From an uncultured Clostridia bacterium (GTDB lineage: Bacteria; Bacillota; Clostridia; Oscillospirales; Acutalibacteraceae), in NCBI GenBank assembly GCA_945863885.1, contig CAMAZY010000025.1, positions 1-37,433 on the forward strand: a stretch of DNA of 37,433 nucleotides, given 5' to 3'. Positions within the stretch are counted from its first letter, which is position 1; each line of letters begins with the position of its first letter. Under the pieces are notes generated by a model that had not been told where the DNA came from, made no database searches, and saw only the letters and a program-made list of their open reading frames with translations. Shown here in pieces: positions 1 through 7,003 of the stretch. The position numbers and the translations under genes are program-made.

Positions 1-5
1 CCACA

Positions 6-40
6 ATTATTCATTATTCATTTTTCATTATTCATTAAAA
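6..40. repeat. Degenerate 7-bp tandem array, unit ATTATTC
   Basis: Five consecutive 7-base units are visible: ATTATTC, ATTATTC, ATTTTTC, ATTATTC, ATTAAAA. It is AT-rich and lies in non-coding DNA beyond the 3' end of rimO. The unit differs from the YAGANNN heptads found elsewhere in the window but shares the period of seven. Function unknown. Confidence 0.7.
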
Positions 41-58
41 TCCCACGGCTCGGGCACC

Positions 59-162
59 CAGCTTTCAATCAAGTACTATGTACTCCGGCATTGGAGTCGC
101 CATGCGACCAAACTAAAATTTACCGCCGGCTCTCATCTCCGACTGACAGCTTTCAATAAAGT
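59..162. repeat. 16-bp direct repeat pair in intergenic DNA
   Basis: CAGCTTTCAATCAAGT at 59-74 and CAGCTTTCAATAAAGT at 147-162 match at 15 of 16 bases, 88 bp apart. Between them lies a small palindrome GTCGC-CAT-GCGAC. The segment has no plausible gene. It may be a decayed element or regulatory DNA for a gene off the left edge. Confidence 0.45.
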
Positions 163-166
163 TTCA

Positions 167-184
167 GCAGCCCAAACGGGCTGC
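167..184 (-). terminator. Possible rimO terminator hairpin
   Basis: GCAGCCC-AAAC-GGGCTGC forms a perfect 7-bp stem with a 4-base loop about 70 bp past the rimO stop. On the minus strand it is followed by TGAAACTTTATT, which is only moderately T-rich, so termination is plausible but not certain. Confidence 0.4.
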
Positions 185-232
185 CAAATAGAATCTGCAT
201 ACTTTCCGTCACAAAAGAGTAAACCTGCGACC

Positions 233-267
233 ACTTCTAACCTCTAACATCTAACATCTGCCATCTG
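233..267 (-). repeat. Heptad array A (YAGANNN), overlapping the rimO stop codon
   Basis: Read on the minus strand the units are CAGATGG, CAGATGT, TAGATGT, TAGAGGT, TAGAAGT, five exact 7-base steps. The TAG of the third unit is the rimO stop codon, so the last few rimO codons are array-derived. Related arrays occur at 18994-19028 and 23299-23333. Confidence 0.75.
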
Positions 268-1594
268 AGAGCACTTCCGCCACAAGGTCGCAGTCGTCAA
301 CGCCGATCACCTTTGCATCGACAAACTGCCCGGGCAACAGCTCTTCTTCGGTCGAAAGAATCACTACCGAATCAATCTCCGCACAGTCCATATAGGTGCG
401 TCCGTAATAGAGCATATCGTTTTCGTTGTAGCCGTCAACAAGCACCCGGTAGGTCTTGCCGATCTTTTCTTTCTGAATGCTTTCGAAGATTTCATACTGC
501 TGCTGCATAATCAGCTCGCAGCGGTGATTTTTCGTCTCCTCGTCAAGCTGGTCGGGCATTTTCGCCGCCGCTGTCCCCTCTTCGGGGGAATAGGCAAAAC
601 AGCCGAGCCGGTCAAATCTTGCTTCTTCGACAAACCGGGAAAGAACTTCAAAATTTTCCTCGGTTTCCCCCGGGAAGCCGGCAATCAGCGTTGTGCGGAT
701 TACGACATCGGGAATCTTTTCCCGGATCTTTTTGATAAGAGCTAAAAGTTCTTCTTCGCTTCCCGTGCGGTTCATCTTTTTGAGAATACGGCTGTCGGCG
801 TGCTGAAGCGGAAGATCAATATAATTGCAGATTTTGTCTTCGTTCGCAATCGTATCAAGAAGCTCGTCGGTCAGCGCATCGGGATAACAGTAAAGAAGCC
901 GGATCCATTCGATGCCGTCGACCTTGCAAAGTTCTTTTAACAGTTCGGAAAGCATCAGCTTGCCGGTAAGGTCAATCCCGTATTTCGTAACGTCCTGGGC
1001 AATCAGGACGATTTCTTTTACCCCGTTTTTGCCGAGGGTTTTCGCTTCATCAAGTATACTTTCGACCGTGCGGCTTCTGAATTTGCCCCGGATTGCGGGA
1101 ATCGCACAGTAGGTACAGCAGTTTGAACAGCCGTCGGCGATTTTCAGGTACGCAAAATGCTTCGGCGTCGTAATCACACGGTCGCCCTCAAGCGGTAAAC
1201 AGGCCTTGTCAGGAAAGGAGCAGACAGAGGTTTTGCTTAAAAGACTTTTGCAGATATTTACGATATCGGCGTTCGCTCCGATTCCGACAACGCCGTCAAC
1301 CTCGGGGATTTCATCAAGTATCTGTTCTCTGTACCGTTCGGCAAGACAGCCTGTCACGAGCACAGCTTGTACCGTTCCCTCTTTTTTCAGCTCGCACGCC
1401 GAAAGAATCGCTTCAATTGCTTCTGCTTTTGCGCTATCGATAAAGCCGCAGGTGTTGACGATGATCAGGTCGGCGTTCTGCGCTTCTCCCGTAATTTCAT
1501 AGCCATGCTGCGCAAGCTTTGCGAGCATCAGCTCGGCGTCCACCTGATTTTTCGGACAGCCTAATGATATCAAAGAAATTTTTTGTTTATTCAT
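251..1594 (-). CDS. rimO: Ribosomal protein S12 methylthiotransferase RimO
   Basis: RimO is a radical-SAM enzyme with two 4Fe-4S clusters that methylthiolates a conserved aspartate of ribosomal protein S12. The protein has 447 residues, normal for the family. The N-terminal methylthiotransferase domain carries LGCPKN with Cys13, plus Cys49 and Cys83 as cluster ligands. The radical-SAM CxxxCxxC is Cys156, Cys160, Cys163. The C-terminal ~70 residues look like a TRAM domain. The start overlaps the recX end by 8 bp, making it the last gene of recA-recX-rimO. Oddly, the final residues (SDGRC) and the TAG stop lie inside a degenerate 7-bp repeat array, so the native C-terminus may have been altered. 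Identification by motif is strong; MiaB-like paralogues are less likely given the RimO-type N-terminus. Confidence 0.93.
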   Translation of the reverse strand: MNKQKISLISLGCPKNQVDAELMLAKLAQHGYEITGEAQNADLIIVNTCGFIDSAKAEAIEAILSACELKKEGTVQAVLVTGCLAERYREQILDEIPEVDGVVGIGANADIVNICKSLLSKTSVCSFPDKACLPLEGDRVITTPKHFAYLKIADGCSNCCTYCAIPAIRGKFRSRTVESILDEAKTLGKNGVKEIVLIAQDVTKYGIDLTGKLMLSELLKELCKVDGIEWIRLLYCYPDALTDELLDTIANEDKICNYIDLPLQHADSRILKKMNRTGSEEELLALIKKIREKIPDVVIRTTLIAGFPGETEENFEVLSRFVEEARFDRLGCFAYSPEEGTAAAKMPDQLDEETKNHRCELIMQQQYEIFESIQKEKIGKTYRVLVDGYNENDMLYYGRTYMDCAEIDSVVILSTEEELLPGQFVDAKVIGVDDCDLVAEVLSDGRC

Positions 1595-2204
1595 AGTCGG
1601 TTTCCGTCTCTTCCTTTATGGTTTCAATTGCCTGTCTGATTTCCGGATAGCCGTAGCCCATGGCGACAAGACCGTTGATCGCCCGTCGGACACCTTTTTC
1701 GGTGTCAAGGCAGCGGCCGTATTTGCGCTTGAGAGCCACCAGAATTTCGTCCTCACCGACTTCGGTTTCGTCGGCGACATCTCTTGCAAGCGATTGGTCA
1801 ATCCCCTTTTTCAAAAGCTCGGTGACAATTCTGCGCTTTCCGTAATGCCTGACCCGGACAAGCTCGGCGGCGTAAGCACGGGCAAAGCGTTCGTCGTCAA
1901 CATAACCCTCTTCCGTCAGCTTTCCGACCGCTTCTTCTGCGCCCTCACCGTAGCCTTTTTGCCGAAGCTTCGTCAAAAGCTCCCGGCTTGAGTGGTCACG
2001 CAGAGAAAGCAGGTCACACGCCTTTAAAAAAGCACGGCGGGAGTTGACCTCATCGGTAAGAGAGGCCAACTCCTCGTCGGAAATATCACTGTTGTTGTCA
2101 AAGCCGCAGGTATAAACAAAATCACTGTCGGCGGTCATTTTGTATTCGCCGTCGATATAGATGTGAACCTTGTTCCCCTTGCCGGGCTTATACTCAAGCT
2201 TCAT
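1587..2204 (-). CDS. recX: Regulatory protein RecX
   Basis: RecX binds RecA filaments and modulates recombinase activity. The protein has about 205 residues in three-helix repeats, seen as [21 protein letters not shown], then a segment ending [18 protein letters not shown], then [15 protein letters not shown]. These match the RecX consensus, notably YVDDERFA. An upstream TTG at 2219 is in frame, but the ATG at 2204 is the more natural start. The start lies inside the last codons of recA (11-bp overlap), which suggests translational coupling. The 3' end overlaps rimO by 8 bp. Expression should follow the recA promoter and so be damage-inducible. Identification is firm; the exact start is less sure because no clear Shine-Dalgarno precedes either codon. 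Confidence 0.9.
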   Translation of the reverse strand: MKLEYKPGKGNKVHIYIDGEYKMTADSDFVYTCGFDNNSDISDEELASLTDEVNSRRAFLKACDLLSLRDHSSRELLTKLRQKGYGEGAEEAVGKLTEEGYVDDERFARAYAAELVRVRHYGKRRIVTELLKKGIDQSLARDVADETEVGEDEILVALKRKYGRCLDTEKGVRRAINGLVAMGYGYPEIRQAIETIKEETETDYE

Positions 2205-3279
2205 CTTCGTCTTCGTCAACGGCTATGTCAAGCTTCGCTTTGGCACCCTTAGCGGTCGGTTTGGCGGCTTTTTTCTTCGACTCAACGGTCACGCCGTTTT
2301 TCACCGCCTCAAAAATCTTCGCTTCGATTTCGTCGGCGAGCGCCTTGTTCGAAGACAATAGCGTCTTGACGTTTTCACGTCCCTGACCGAGCCGTTCCTC
2401 ACCGTAGGAGAACCAGGCGCCGCTTTTGCTGATGATGCCGTAATCGGTGCCCAGGTCAACAAGCTCACCCTCGTGCGAGATGCCGGTGCCGTACATAATA
2501 TCGAAAAATGCTTCTTTAAACGGCGGCGCAACCTTATTTTTGACAACCTTGGCCTTTGTCCGTGTACCGACAATTTCACCGCCGGTGCCCTTGATGATAT
2601 CGGCCTTTCTGACGTCGATACGGACCGAGGAATAAAACTTTAGCGCCCGTCCGCCCGTGGTGACCTCGGGGTTGCCGTAAACGACGCCGACCTTTTCACG
2701 AAGCTGATTGATAAAAATAACAAGGGTATTGCTCTTTGCGACAACACCGGTAAGCTTGCGTAACGCCTGCGACATCAGTCTTGCATGCAGTCCGACATGG
2801 CTGTCGCCCATTTCGCCCTCGATTTCGGCTCTCGGAACCAAAGCGGCAACCGAGTCGACGACAATGATATCGAGTGCTCCCGAACGGGCAAGCGCTTCCG
2901 TAATCGAAAGAGCGTCTTCGCCGTTGTCCGGCTGAGAAACTAAAAGCGAATCCACATCAACACCCAGAGCCTTTGCATATATCGGATCGAGTGCGTGCTC
3001 GGCGTCGATGAAAGCCGCTTCTCCGCCGTTCTTTTGCGCCTGCGCAACACAGCAAAGTGCAAGCGTCGTTTTACCGGACGATTCCGGTCCGTAAATTTCA
3101 ACGATTCTTCCCTTCGGAAGTCCGCCGACGCCGGTTGCAATATCAAGAGCGACCGAGCCGGTATGGATCGCTTCTACATTCATTTCGGAATTCTGACCAA
3201 GCCGCATAACGGCGCCTTTTCCGTATTGTTTTTCGATTTGAGCCAGCGCCGTATCGAGCGCCGATTTTTTATCTGCCAT
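2194..3279 (-). CDS. recA: Recombinase RecA
   Basis: RecA forms ATP-dependent filaments on single-stranded DNA, drives strand exchange and triggers LexA self-cleavage. The 361-residue protein has the usual length. Walker A is GPESSGKT at residues 64-71, Walker B is in [12 protein letters not shown], and the family motif [13 protein letters not shown] is present. The C-terminus is acidic (ends DEDEDEA), as is typical. The start is set by GGAGGATA 5 bases upstream of ATG. The promoter TTGATT-N17-TATAAT and a LexA-like palindrome lie just upstream. First gene of recA-recX-rimO. Confidence 0.98.
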   Translation of the reverse strand: MADKKSALDTALAQIEKQYGKGAVMRLGQNSEMNVEAIHTGSVALDIATGVGGLPKGRIVEIYGPESSGKTTLALCCVAQAQKNGGEAAFIDAEHALDPIYAKALGVDVDSLLVSQPDNGEDALSITEALARSGALDIIVVDSVAALVPRAEIEGEMGDSHVGLHARLMSQALRKLTGVVAKSNTLVIFINQLREKVGVVYGNPEVTTGGRALKFYSSVRIDVRKADIIKGTGGEIVGTRTKAKVVKNKVAPPFKEAFFDIMYGTGISHEGELVDLGTDYGIISKSGAWFSYGEERLGQGRENVKTLLSSNKALADEIEAKIFEAVKNGVTVESKKKAAKPTAKGAKAKLDIAVDEDEDEA

Positions 3280-3295
3280 GAGATATCCTCCACTT

Positions 3296-3309
3296 CGTAC
3301 AAATGTTCG
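3296..3309 (-). promoter_or_regulatory. LexA/DinR-like box upstream of recA
   Basis: On the minus strand the site reads CGAACATTTGTACG, matching 12 of 14 positions of the Gram-positive SOS palindrome CGAACATATGTTCG. It lies just downstream of the predicted recA -10 element, where a bound repressor would block initiation. This fits classic SOS control of recA. Confidence 0.75.
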
Positions 3310-3320
3310 TTATGTCCTAT

Positions 3321-3349
3321 ATTATATATGATTCCCCCGAAAAAATCAA
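3321..3349 (-). promoter_or_regulatory. recA promoter (SigA type)
   Basis: On the minus strand TTGATT (3344-3349) and TATAAT (3321-3326) are separated by exactly 17 bases. Transcription would start near 3314, immediately before the LexA-like box. Confidence 0.75.
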
Positions 3350-3402
3350 CTGTTTTTCAGCAATTTGTTGACGGATAATCGGACAGTGAACCGACCGGAA
3401 AC

Positions 3403-3438
3403 AAAAACGCAGCCTGCAAAAAGCAAAGCTGCGCATTT
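3403..3438 (-). terminator. Terminator downstream of the LRR protein gene
   Basis: CGCAGC (3408-3413) pairs with GCTGCG (3428-3433), with an inner TGC/GCA pair. On the minus strand the hairpin is followed by TTTTT at 3407-3403. A T-run on the plus side suggests it could also stop transcription from the other direction. Confidence 0.65.
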
Positions 3439-3456
3439 TTCTTCAGATAAATCGGC

Positions 3457-4035
3457 TTATTTCTTCCCTAAGCTTTGGAAAAAAGCGAGGATCTTGGCAA
3501 TCAGCGACTTGATTAAATCAATAATACTATTGGTTGCCTTGGTCTGTTCCTCGTCAAGATCACCGTCAACGACATTGATCTCAAGGTTATCCGCAAAGCC
3601 GTACACCGTAAAGAACTGGTAATTCGACTTGTAGCAGTTGACCTTGATTGTTCCGCAGCCGTCAAACGCATCGTACTGACAGCTGATCATAGTTGACGGA
3701 ACATTGATCTCGGTAAGCGACGTACAGTTTTTAAACGCCCGGTTGCCGATCGAGGTAACACCTTCGGCGATGTTGATTCGGGTTACGTTTTCACAGCCGA
3801 GAAAAGCCTCGTCGCCGATGGATTTCACTTCATAGGTTTTCGAATCGATTTTGACGGTTGCGGGAACCTTGATAACGCCGGCGGCGGTTTTACTGCAGGA
3901 ATCGAGCCGTGCGTATCCGAATTCATCAACGCTGTACTTCAGACTTCCGGCGGCGAAAGAGCAAACCGAAAAGACGGACAGCGCAAGAATCACGCATAAC
4001 ACAACCGAAACAATTTTTTTACAAGATTTCAACAT
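3457..4035 (-). CDS. Small secreted leucine-rich-repeat (BspA-type) protein
   Basis: The protein has about 192 residues and begins with a signal peptide (SCKKIVSVVLCVILALSV, cleavage probably after SFA). The middle carries BspA/LRR_5-type repeats, seen in VKSIGDEAFLGCENVTRI, VTSIGNRAFKNCTSLTEI and a third, partial unit ending YDAFDGCGTI. Such repeats form solenoids in surface or secreted proteins of gut bacteria, often for adhesion. The C-terminus (IIDLIKSLIAKILAFFQSLGKK region) is a strongly amphipathic helix, an unusual ending. The start is taken at the ATG at 4035 because AAGGAGGA lies 7 bases upstream; an ATG at 4041 would sit almost on the ribosome site. It is a single-gene unit with its own promoter and terminator. 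The binding partner is unknown. Confidence 0.85.
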   Translation of the reverse strand: MLKSCKKIVSVVLCVILALSVFSVCSFAAGSLKYSVDEFGYARLDSCSKTAAGVIKVPATVKIDSKTYEVKSIGDEAFLGCENVTRINIAEGVTSIGNRAFKNCTSLTEINVPSTMISCQYDAFDGCGTIKVNCYKSNYQFFTVYGFADNLEINVVDGDLDEEQTKATNSIIDLIKSLIAKILAFFQSLGKK

Positions 4036-4056
4036 ATTCATTCCTCCTTGTCTGGT

Positions 4057-4085
4057 ATTATACAGTTTGCACAGTTGTTAATCAA
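4057..4085 (-). promoter_or_regulatory. Promoter of the LRR protein gene
   Basis: On the minus strand TTGATT (4080-4085) and TATAAT (4057-4062) are 17 bases apart, about 20 bases before the start codon region. Confidence 0.7.
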
Positions 4086-4226
4086 CCACATTTACAATAG
4101 TTTACAGTTCTTTCATATTCGCAGCCGAAAAGTCCCGAAATCAGCGAATTGCCATTCACCGGAAAAGGAGTCCGTCCCCTGTTGAATCAAAAAAATACCA
4201 CTTGCAAAAAAGTTTTTAAAAAAGGC

Positions 4227-4255
4227 TTGCATTTTTCCGTCAGTTCTGTTAAAAT
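4227..4255 (+). promoter_or_regulatory. rpmB promoter
   Basis: TTGCAT (4227-4232) and TAAAAT (4250-4255) are separated by 17 bases and precede rpmB by about 45 bases. Confidence 0.7.
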
Positions 4256-4300
4256 AAGCAATGCTTATGTTGTACAAAATGGTTAAGGAGGTGCTGAAGT

Positions 4301-4489
4301 ATGGCAAAATGCGATTTCTGCGGTAAAGAAGTAACTTTCGGCATTAAAGTTTCTCACTCACACAGACGTTCCAACAGAACATGGAAGCCCAACGTTAAGC
4401 GCGTTAAGGCAATTGTAAACGGCTCACCGAAGAGAGTTTACGCCTGCACCCGCTGCTTGCGTTCCGGTAAGGTTACCCGTGCAGTCTGA
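4301..4489 (+). CDS. rpmB: 50S ribosomal protein L28
   Basis: L28 is a small structural protein of the large ribosomal subunit. The 62-residue product starts MAKCDFCGKEVTFG and contains HSHRRSNRTWKPNVKRV, the family hallmark. Two cysteine pairs (CDFC near the N-terminus, CTRC near the C-terminus) indicate the zinc-binding form of L28. The start is fixed by AAGGAGGTG at 4285-4293. It is monocistronic, with its own promoter and an intrinsic terminator at 4509-4544. Because the cysteine-containing form is present, zinc-dependent regulation of a cysteine-free paralogue elsewhere is conceivable, but nothing here shows it. Confidence 0.97.
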   Translation: MAKCDFCGKEVTFGIKVSHSHRRSNRTWKPNVKRVKAIVNGSPKRVYACTRCLRSGKVTRAV

Positions 4490-4508
4490 TTATTTGAATT
4501 GACACATT

Positions 4509-4544
4509 GGGGCTGTCGCATTCCGAATGCAACAGTCCCTTTTT
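4509..4544 (+). terminator. rpmB terminator
   Basis: GGGGCTGTCGCATT pairs with AATGCAACAGTCCC across a 3-base loop, with one wobble and one mismatch, followed by TTTTT and then CGTTTTTT. It ends 27 bases before the next gene, so that gene needs readthrough or its own promoter. Confidence 0.85.
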
Positions 4545-4571
4545 CGTTTTTTATGAAGGCGGTGCATCATC

Positions 4572-5795
4572 ATGAAATCAAGACTTGTCAAAGCATTCAA
4601 CAAGTTCTACAACGACTTTTTGTTTTTTGTCGTGTGGCGGCTTGTGTTCTTTTTTCATTCCCTTTTCCCCGTCGACAAAAATCTTGTGGTCTTTGTTGCA
4701 AGCTGTGACAAAACAATGCCGAAGGAATACCGGCTTCTTTATGAAAAGGCCGAGTCAAACGGCTACAAATGCGTTTGCCTGTACGACCGCAGGACGAAAA
4801 ATGCCGGCTACATAAGACGCCAGTACGAAAAAATGAAGTACGGTGCCGAATTTCAGCGGTATTACGCAAGGGCGAAAACGACTTTTTTATACGAGTATTA
4901 TCTCCCCGCCTTTTCGCATAAACCGAGAAAAGGCTCCCGTCTTGTTCAGCTGTGGCACGGCTGCGGCGCATTCAAGAAGTTCAGCTATTCGACAAGGGAT
5001 TCCAAATGGGGACTTGAAAGCAAGCTGTTTGACCGCTACAAGGTGCATAAAAGCTACACGGATATCGTCGCATCGGGCGGATTTATCGTTCCCGAATATA
5101 CCGAAGCGTTCAATGCAGACGACGGAATCATCAAGGTTTTAGGCGTTCCGAGAACCGACGTGTATTTTGACAGCGATTTCGTCAAAGCGCAAAAAGACAT
5201 TCTTTTGAAAACATATCCCGGACTTACCGGAAAACGGCTCGTCCTCTGGGCGCCGACCTTCAGGGGCAACAATATGCGCTCGTCATATAATGATAAAGCG
5301 ATCGACTTTGTAAAGCTTGCCGCTTCGCTCGACAGCGACACGGTTTTTTTGATCAAGCTTCATCCCTTTGCGTCGAGCGTGCTCACTTTCAGCGAGGAAG
5401 AAAAGAAAGCCATCGACGGAAAAATCCTCAACATCTCCGACACGGTATCGACCGAAACCGCTCTTTGCTGTGCCGACGTTGTCATAACCGACTATTCGTC
5501 GCTGATTTTCGAATATGCGCTTTTATCAAGACCGATGATTTTTTACGCTTACGATCTCGACGAATACGAAAAGGAAAGAGGCTTCTATTACGATTACCGA
5601 AGCTTTGTCCCGGGAAAAATCGCCAAAAACACCGACGAGCTGATCGATTGTATCAAGAACGCCGAAAGGGACTTCGATAAGAATGCAGTCGAAGCGTTCA
5701 AAAATAAATTCATGTCCGCCTGCGACGGACATTCAACCGAAAGAATCTTTCAACAGCTTATTGCCGGAAACGGCGGAAAGGAAGCACAGGTATGA
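4572..5795 (+). CDS. CDP-glycerol:glycerophosphotransferase family protein
   Basis: The enzyme family (TagB/TagF/TarL type) transfers glycerol- or ribitol-phosphate from a CDP donor to teichoic acid or another cell-surface glycopolymer. The 407-residue protein shows the family motifs in order: QLWHGCGAFKK (~residues 125-135), VLGVPRTDVYF, LWAPTFRG, IKLHPF, and VITDYSSLIFEYALLSRP with the conserved DYSS. It is shorter than polymerising TagF enzymes, so it resembles the catalytic module of a primase or side-chain transferase. A hydrophobic stretch near residues 15-30 could associate with the membrane. The start is preceded by AAGGCGGTG. The next gene overlaps by 4 bp (ATGA). The genes tarI and tarJ at 17247-18996 make CDP-ribitol, a possible donor, but the link is inferred. 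Confidence 0.88.
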   Translation: MKSRLVKAFNKFYNDFLFFVVWRLVFFFHSLFPVDKNLVVFVASCDKTMPKEYRLLYEKAESNGYKCVCLYDRRTKNAGYIRRQYEKMKYGAEFQRYYARAKTTFLYEYYLPAFSHKPRKGSRLVQLWHGCGAFKKFSYSTRDSKWGLESKLFDRYKVHKSYTDIVASGGFIVPEYTEAFNADDGIIKVLGVPRTDVYFDSDFVKAQKDILLKTYPGLTGKRLVLWAPTFRGNNMRSSYNDKAIDFVKLAASLDSDTVFLIKLHPFASSVLTFSEEEKKAIDGKILNISDTVSTETALCCADVVITDYSSLIFEYALLSRPMIFYAYDLDEYEKERGFYYDYRSFVPGKIAKNTDELIDCIKNAERDFDKNAVEAFKNKFMSACDGHSTERIFQQLIAGNGGKEAQV

Positions 5796-6115
5796 TCGGT
5801 ATCGGAAAATGGGAAATCACCATCAACAATATGTTCATCAAAGCCACGGGTGTTGCCGAAATCATCGACAACAACGGCAATTACGAAATCAAAGTCAGTC
5901 TCCCCGACAAATACAAGAACGTTAAAATCAGCTATCGGGAAATCAGAGAGGTCGGTTCCGATACGCTCGCCGGAAAAGCGGAAATTTCTCTTTTTCCCGG
6001 CAAGATTTTCGACGGAGCGTTCACGTTTGAGGGCGACCGCTGTCACGGATATGTCACGATTCCCATGTTCGGCGGAAAACGGCTCGAAATCAAAAACGGC
6101 CGCAAAATCGGCTGA
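5792..6115 (+). CDS. Hypothetical protein coupled to the glycerophosphotransferase
   Basis: I do not recognise this 107-residue protein. It has no signal peptide, membrane segment or cysteine motif. The pattern of short alternating strands (KWEITINNMFIKATGVAEI, YEIKVSLPD, HGYVTIPMFGG, RLEIKNGRKIG) suggests a compact beta-sandwich or lipocalin-like fold. The start codon overlaps the stop of the transferase gene (ATGA), so the two are probably co-translated. The gene is followed directly by a strong bidirectional terminator. A role alongside the surface-polymer transferase is a guess from context only. Confidence 0.75.
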   Translation: MIGIGKWEITINNMFIKATGVAEIIDNNGNYEIKVSLPDKYKNVKISYREIREVGSDTLAGKAEISLFPGKIFDGAFTFEGDRCHGYVTIPMFGGKRLEIKNGRKIG

Positions 6116-6136
6116 ATCACAATCAAAAAAACAAAA

Positions 6137-6168
6137 CCGGGTACTTTCGCTGTACCCGGCCTTTTTTT
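6137..6168. terminator. Bidirectional terminator
   Basis: CCGGGTAC-TTTCGCT-GTACCCGG forms a perfect 8-bp stem followed by CCTTTTTTT on the plus strand; on the minus strand it is followed by TTTTGTTTTTTT. It separates the convergent 5792 gene and the glycerophosphodiesterase gene and probably serves both. Confidence 0.9.
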
Positions 6169-6171
6169 CCC

Positions 6172-6942
6172 TTAATAAGTGTGCTTTTCAATCAGTCCGT
6201 TTGTCACGTCGGGGAAATTGGTGATAATTCCGTCAACCTTACAATGTATCATGTTTTCGATTGCCTTTACGCTGTCCACCGTCCAGGCGTTGACCTCGAT
6301 TCCGGCTTCGTGCGCAGATTCAACATATTTTTCGTCCACAAAAGCGTAATGCGGATGCAGAGCGTCGGCGCCGATGCTTTTGGCGTACGGCACATAGTTT
6401 TTCAAAAGCCGGTCACGCCACATATTCATTCGGGTCGGACAGTAAAGAAAGCCCGTTTTACAGTTTTCATCAATCGTTTTCGCCTCGACAAGAAGCTTCG
6501 GGTCAAAGCTTGAAATAATCAGCTTATCGAACAGTCCGTGCTCTTTGACAAGCCGAATCGTCTCTTTCACGATTGCGGTTTCGTTTTCTTTCGGACTTTT
6601 CAGTTCGATATTCAGTACCGAAATGTCGGTCGTTTCAACAAAGCTTAAAAACTCGTCAACGGTCGGCAGTCTCGTCCCGGCAAACTTCGGGCTGAAATAG
6701 GAGCCGAAATCGTAACCCTTCAGCTGTGCAAGCGTCATTTTCGAAATTTCACCCTCGCCGTCCGAGGTTTCGTCAATCGTATAGTTATGGCAAATAACAA
6801 GCTGTTCGTCCTTTGTGATATGGACATCCGTTTCAAAGCCGTCAACACCGATCTGAACGGATTTTTCGAACGCCGCAAGTGTATTTTGCGGTGCGTACTT
6901 GTTGGCGCCTCTGTGCGACAGTACTTTAGGCAGTGCCATCAT
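6172..6942 (-). CDS. Glycerophosphodiester phosphodiesterase
   Basis: The enzyme hydrolyses glycerophosphodiesters to glycerol-3-phosphate and an alcohol. About 256 residues form a GDPD TIM barrel. Visible motifs are LSHRGANKYAPQNT with the catalytic His-Arg and Asn, GFETDVHIT with the metal-binding Glu and Asp, and VICHNYTIDET with the second catalytic His. The C-terminal NAWTVDS and DGIITNFPD are also family motifs. No signal peptide is seen, so it acts in the cytoplasm. An in-frame TTG at 6957 exists, but AAAGGTG precedes the ATG at 6942, which I chose. A promoter with perfect TTGACA lies just downstream of the manA stop. It could recycle glycerol phosphate from lipids or teichoic acids; the exact substrate is unknown. 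Confidence 0.93.
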   Translation of the reverse strand: MMALPKVLSHRGANKYAPQNTLAAFEKSVQIGVDGFETDVHITKDEQLVICHNYTIDETSDGEGEISKMTLAQLKGYDFGSYFSPKFAGTRLPTVDEFLSFVETTDISVLNIELKSPKENETAIVKETIRLVKEHGLFDKLIISSFDPKLLVEAKTIDENCKTGFLYCPTRMNMWRDRLLKNYVPYAKSIGADALHPHYAFVDEKYVESAHEAGIEVNAWTVDSVKAIENMIHCKVDGIITNFPDVTNGLIEKHTY

Positions 6943-6972
6943 TTTCACACCTTTCAATCATTTTACTACCGA

Positions 6973-7001
6973 ATTCTAACACTTGGCAAAAGGATTGTCA
7001 A
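6973..7001 (-). promoter_or_regulatory. Promoter of the glycerophosphodiesterase gene
   Basis: On the minus strand TTGACA (6996-7001) and TAGAAT (6973-6978) are 17 bases apart. The -35 element begins only two bases past the manA stop codon. Confidence 0.8.
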
Positions 7002-7003
7002 GG

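Noticed and set aside
233-267. CRISPR-like repeat array
   Set aside because: Units are 7 bases, contiguous and degenerate, with no spacers and no cas genes.
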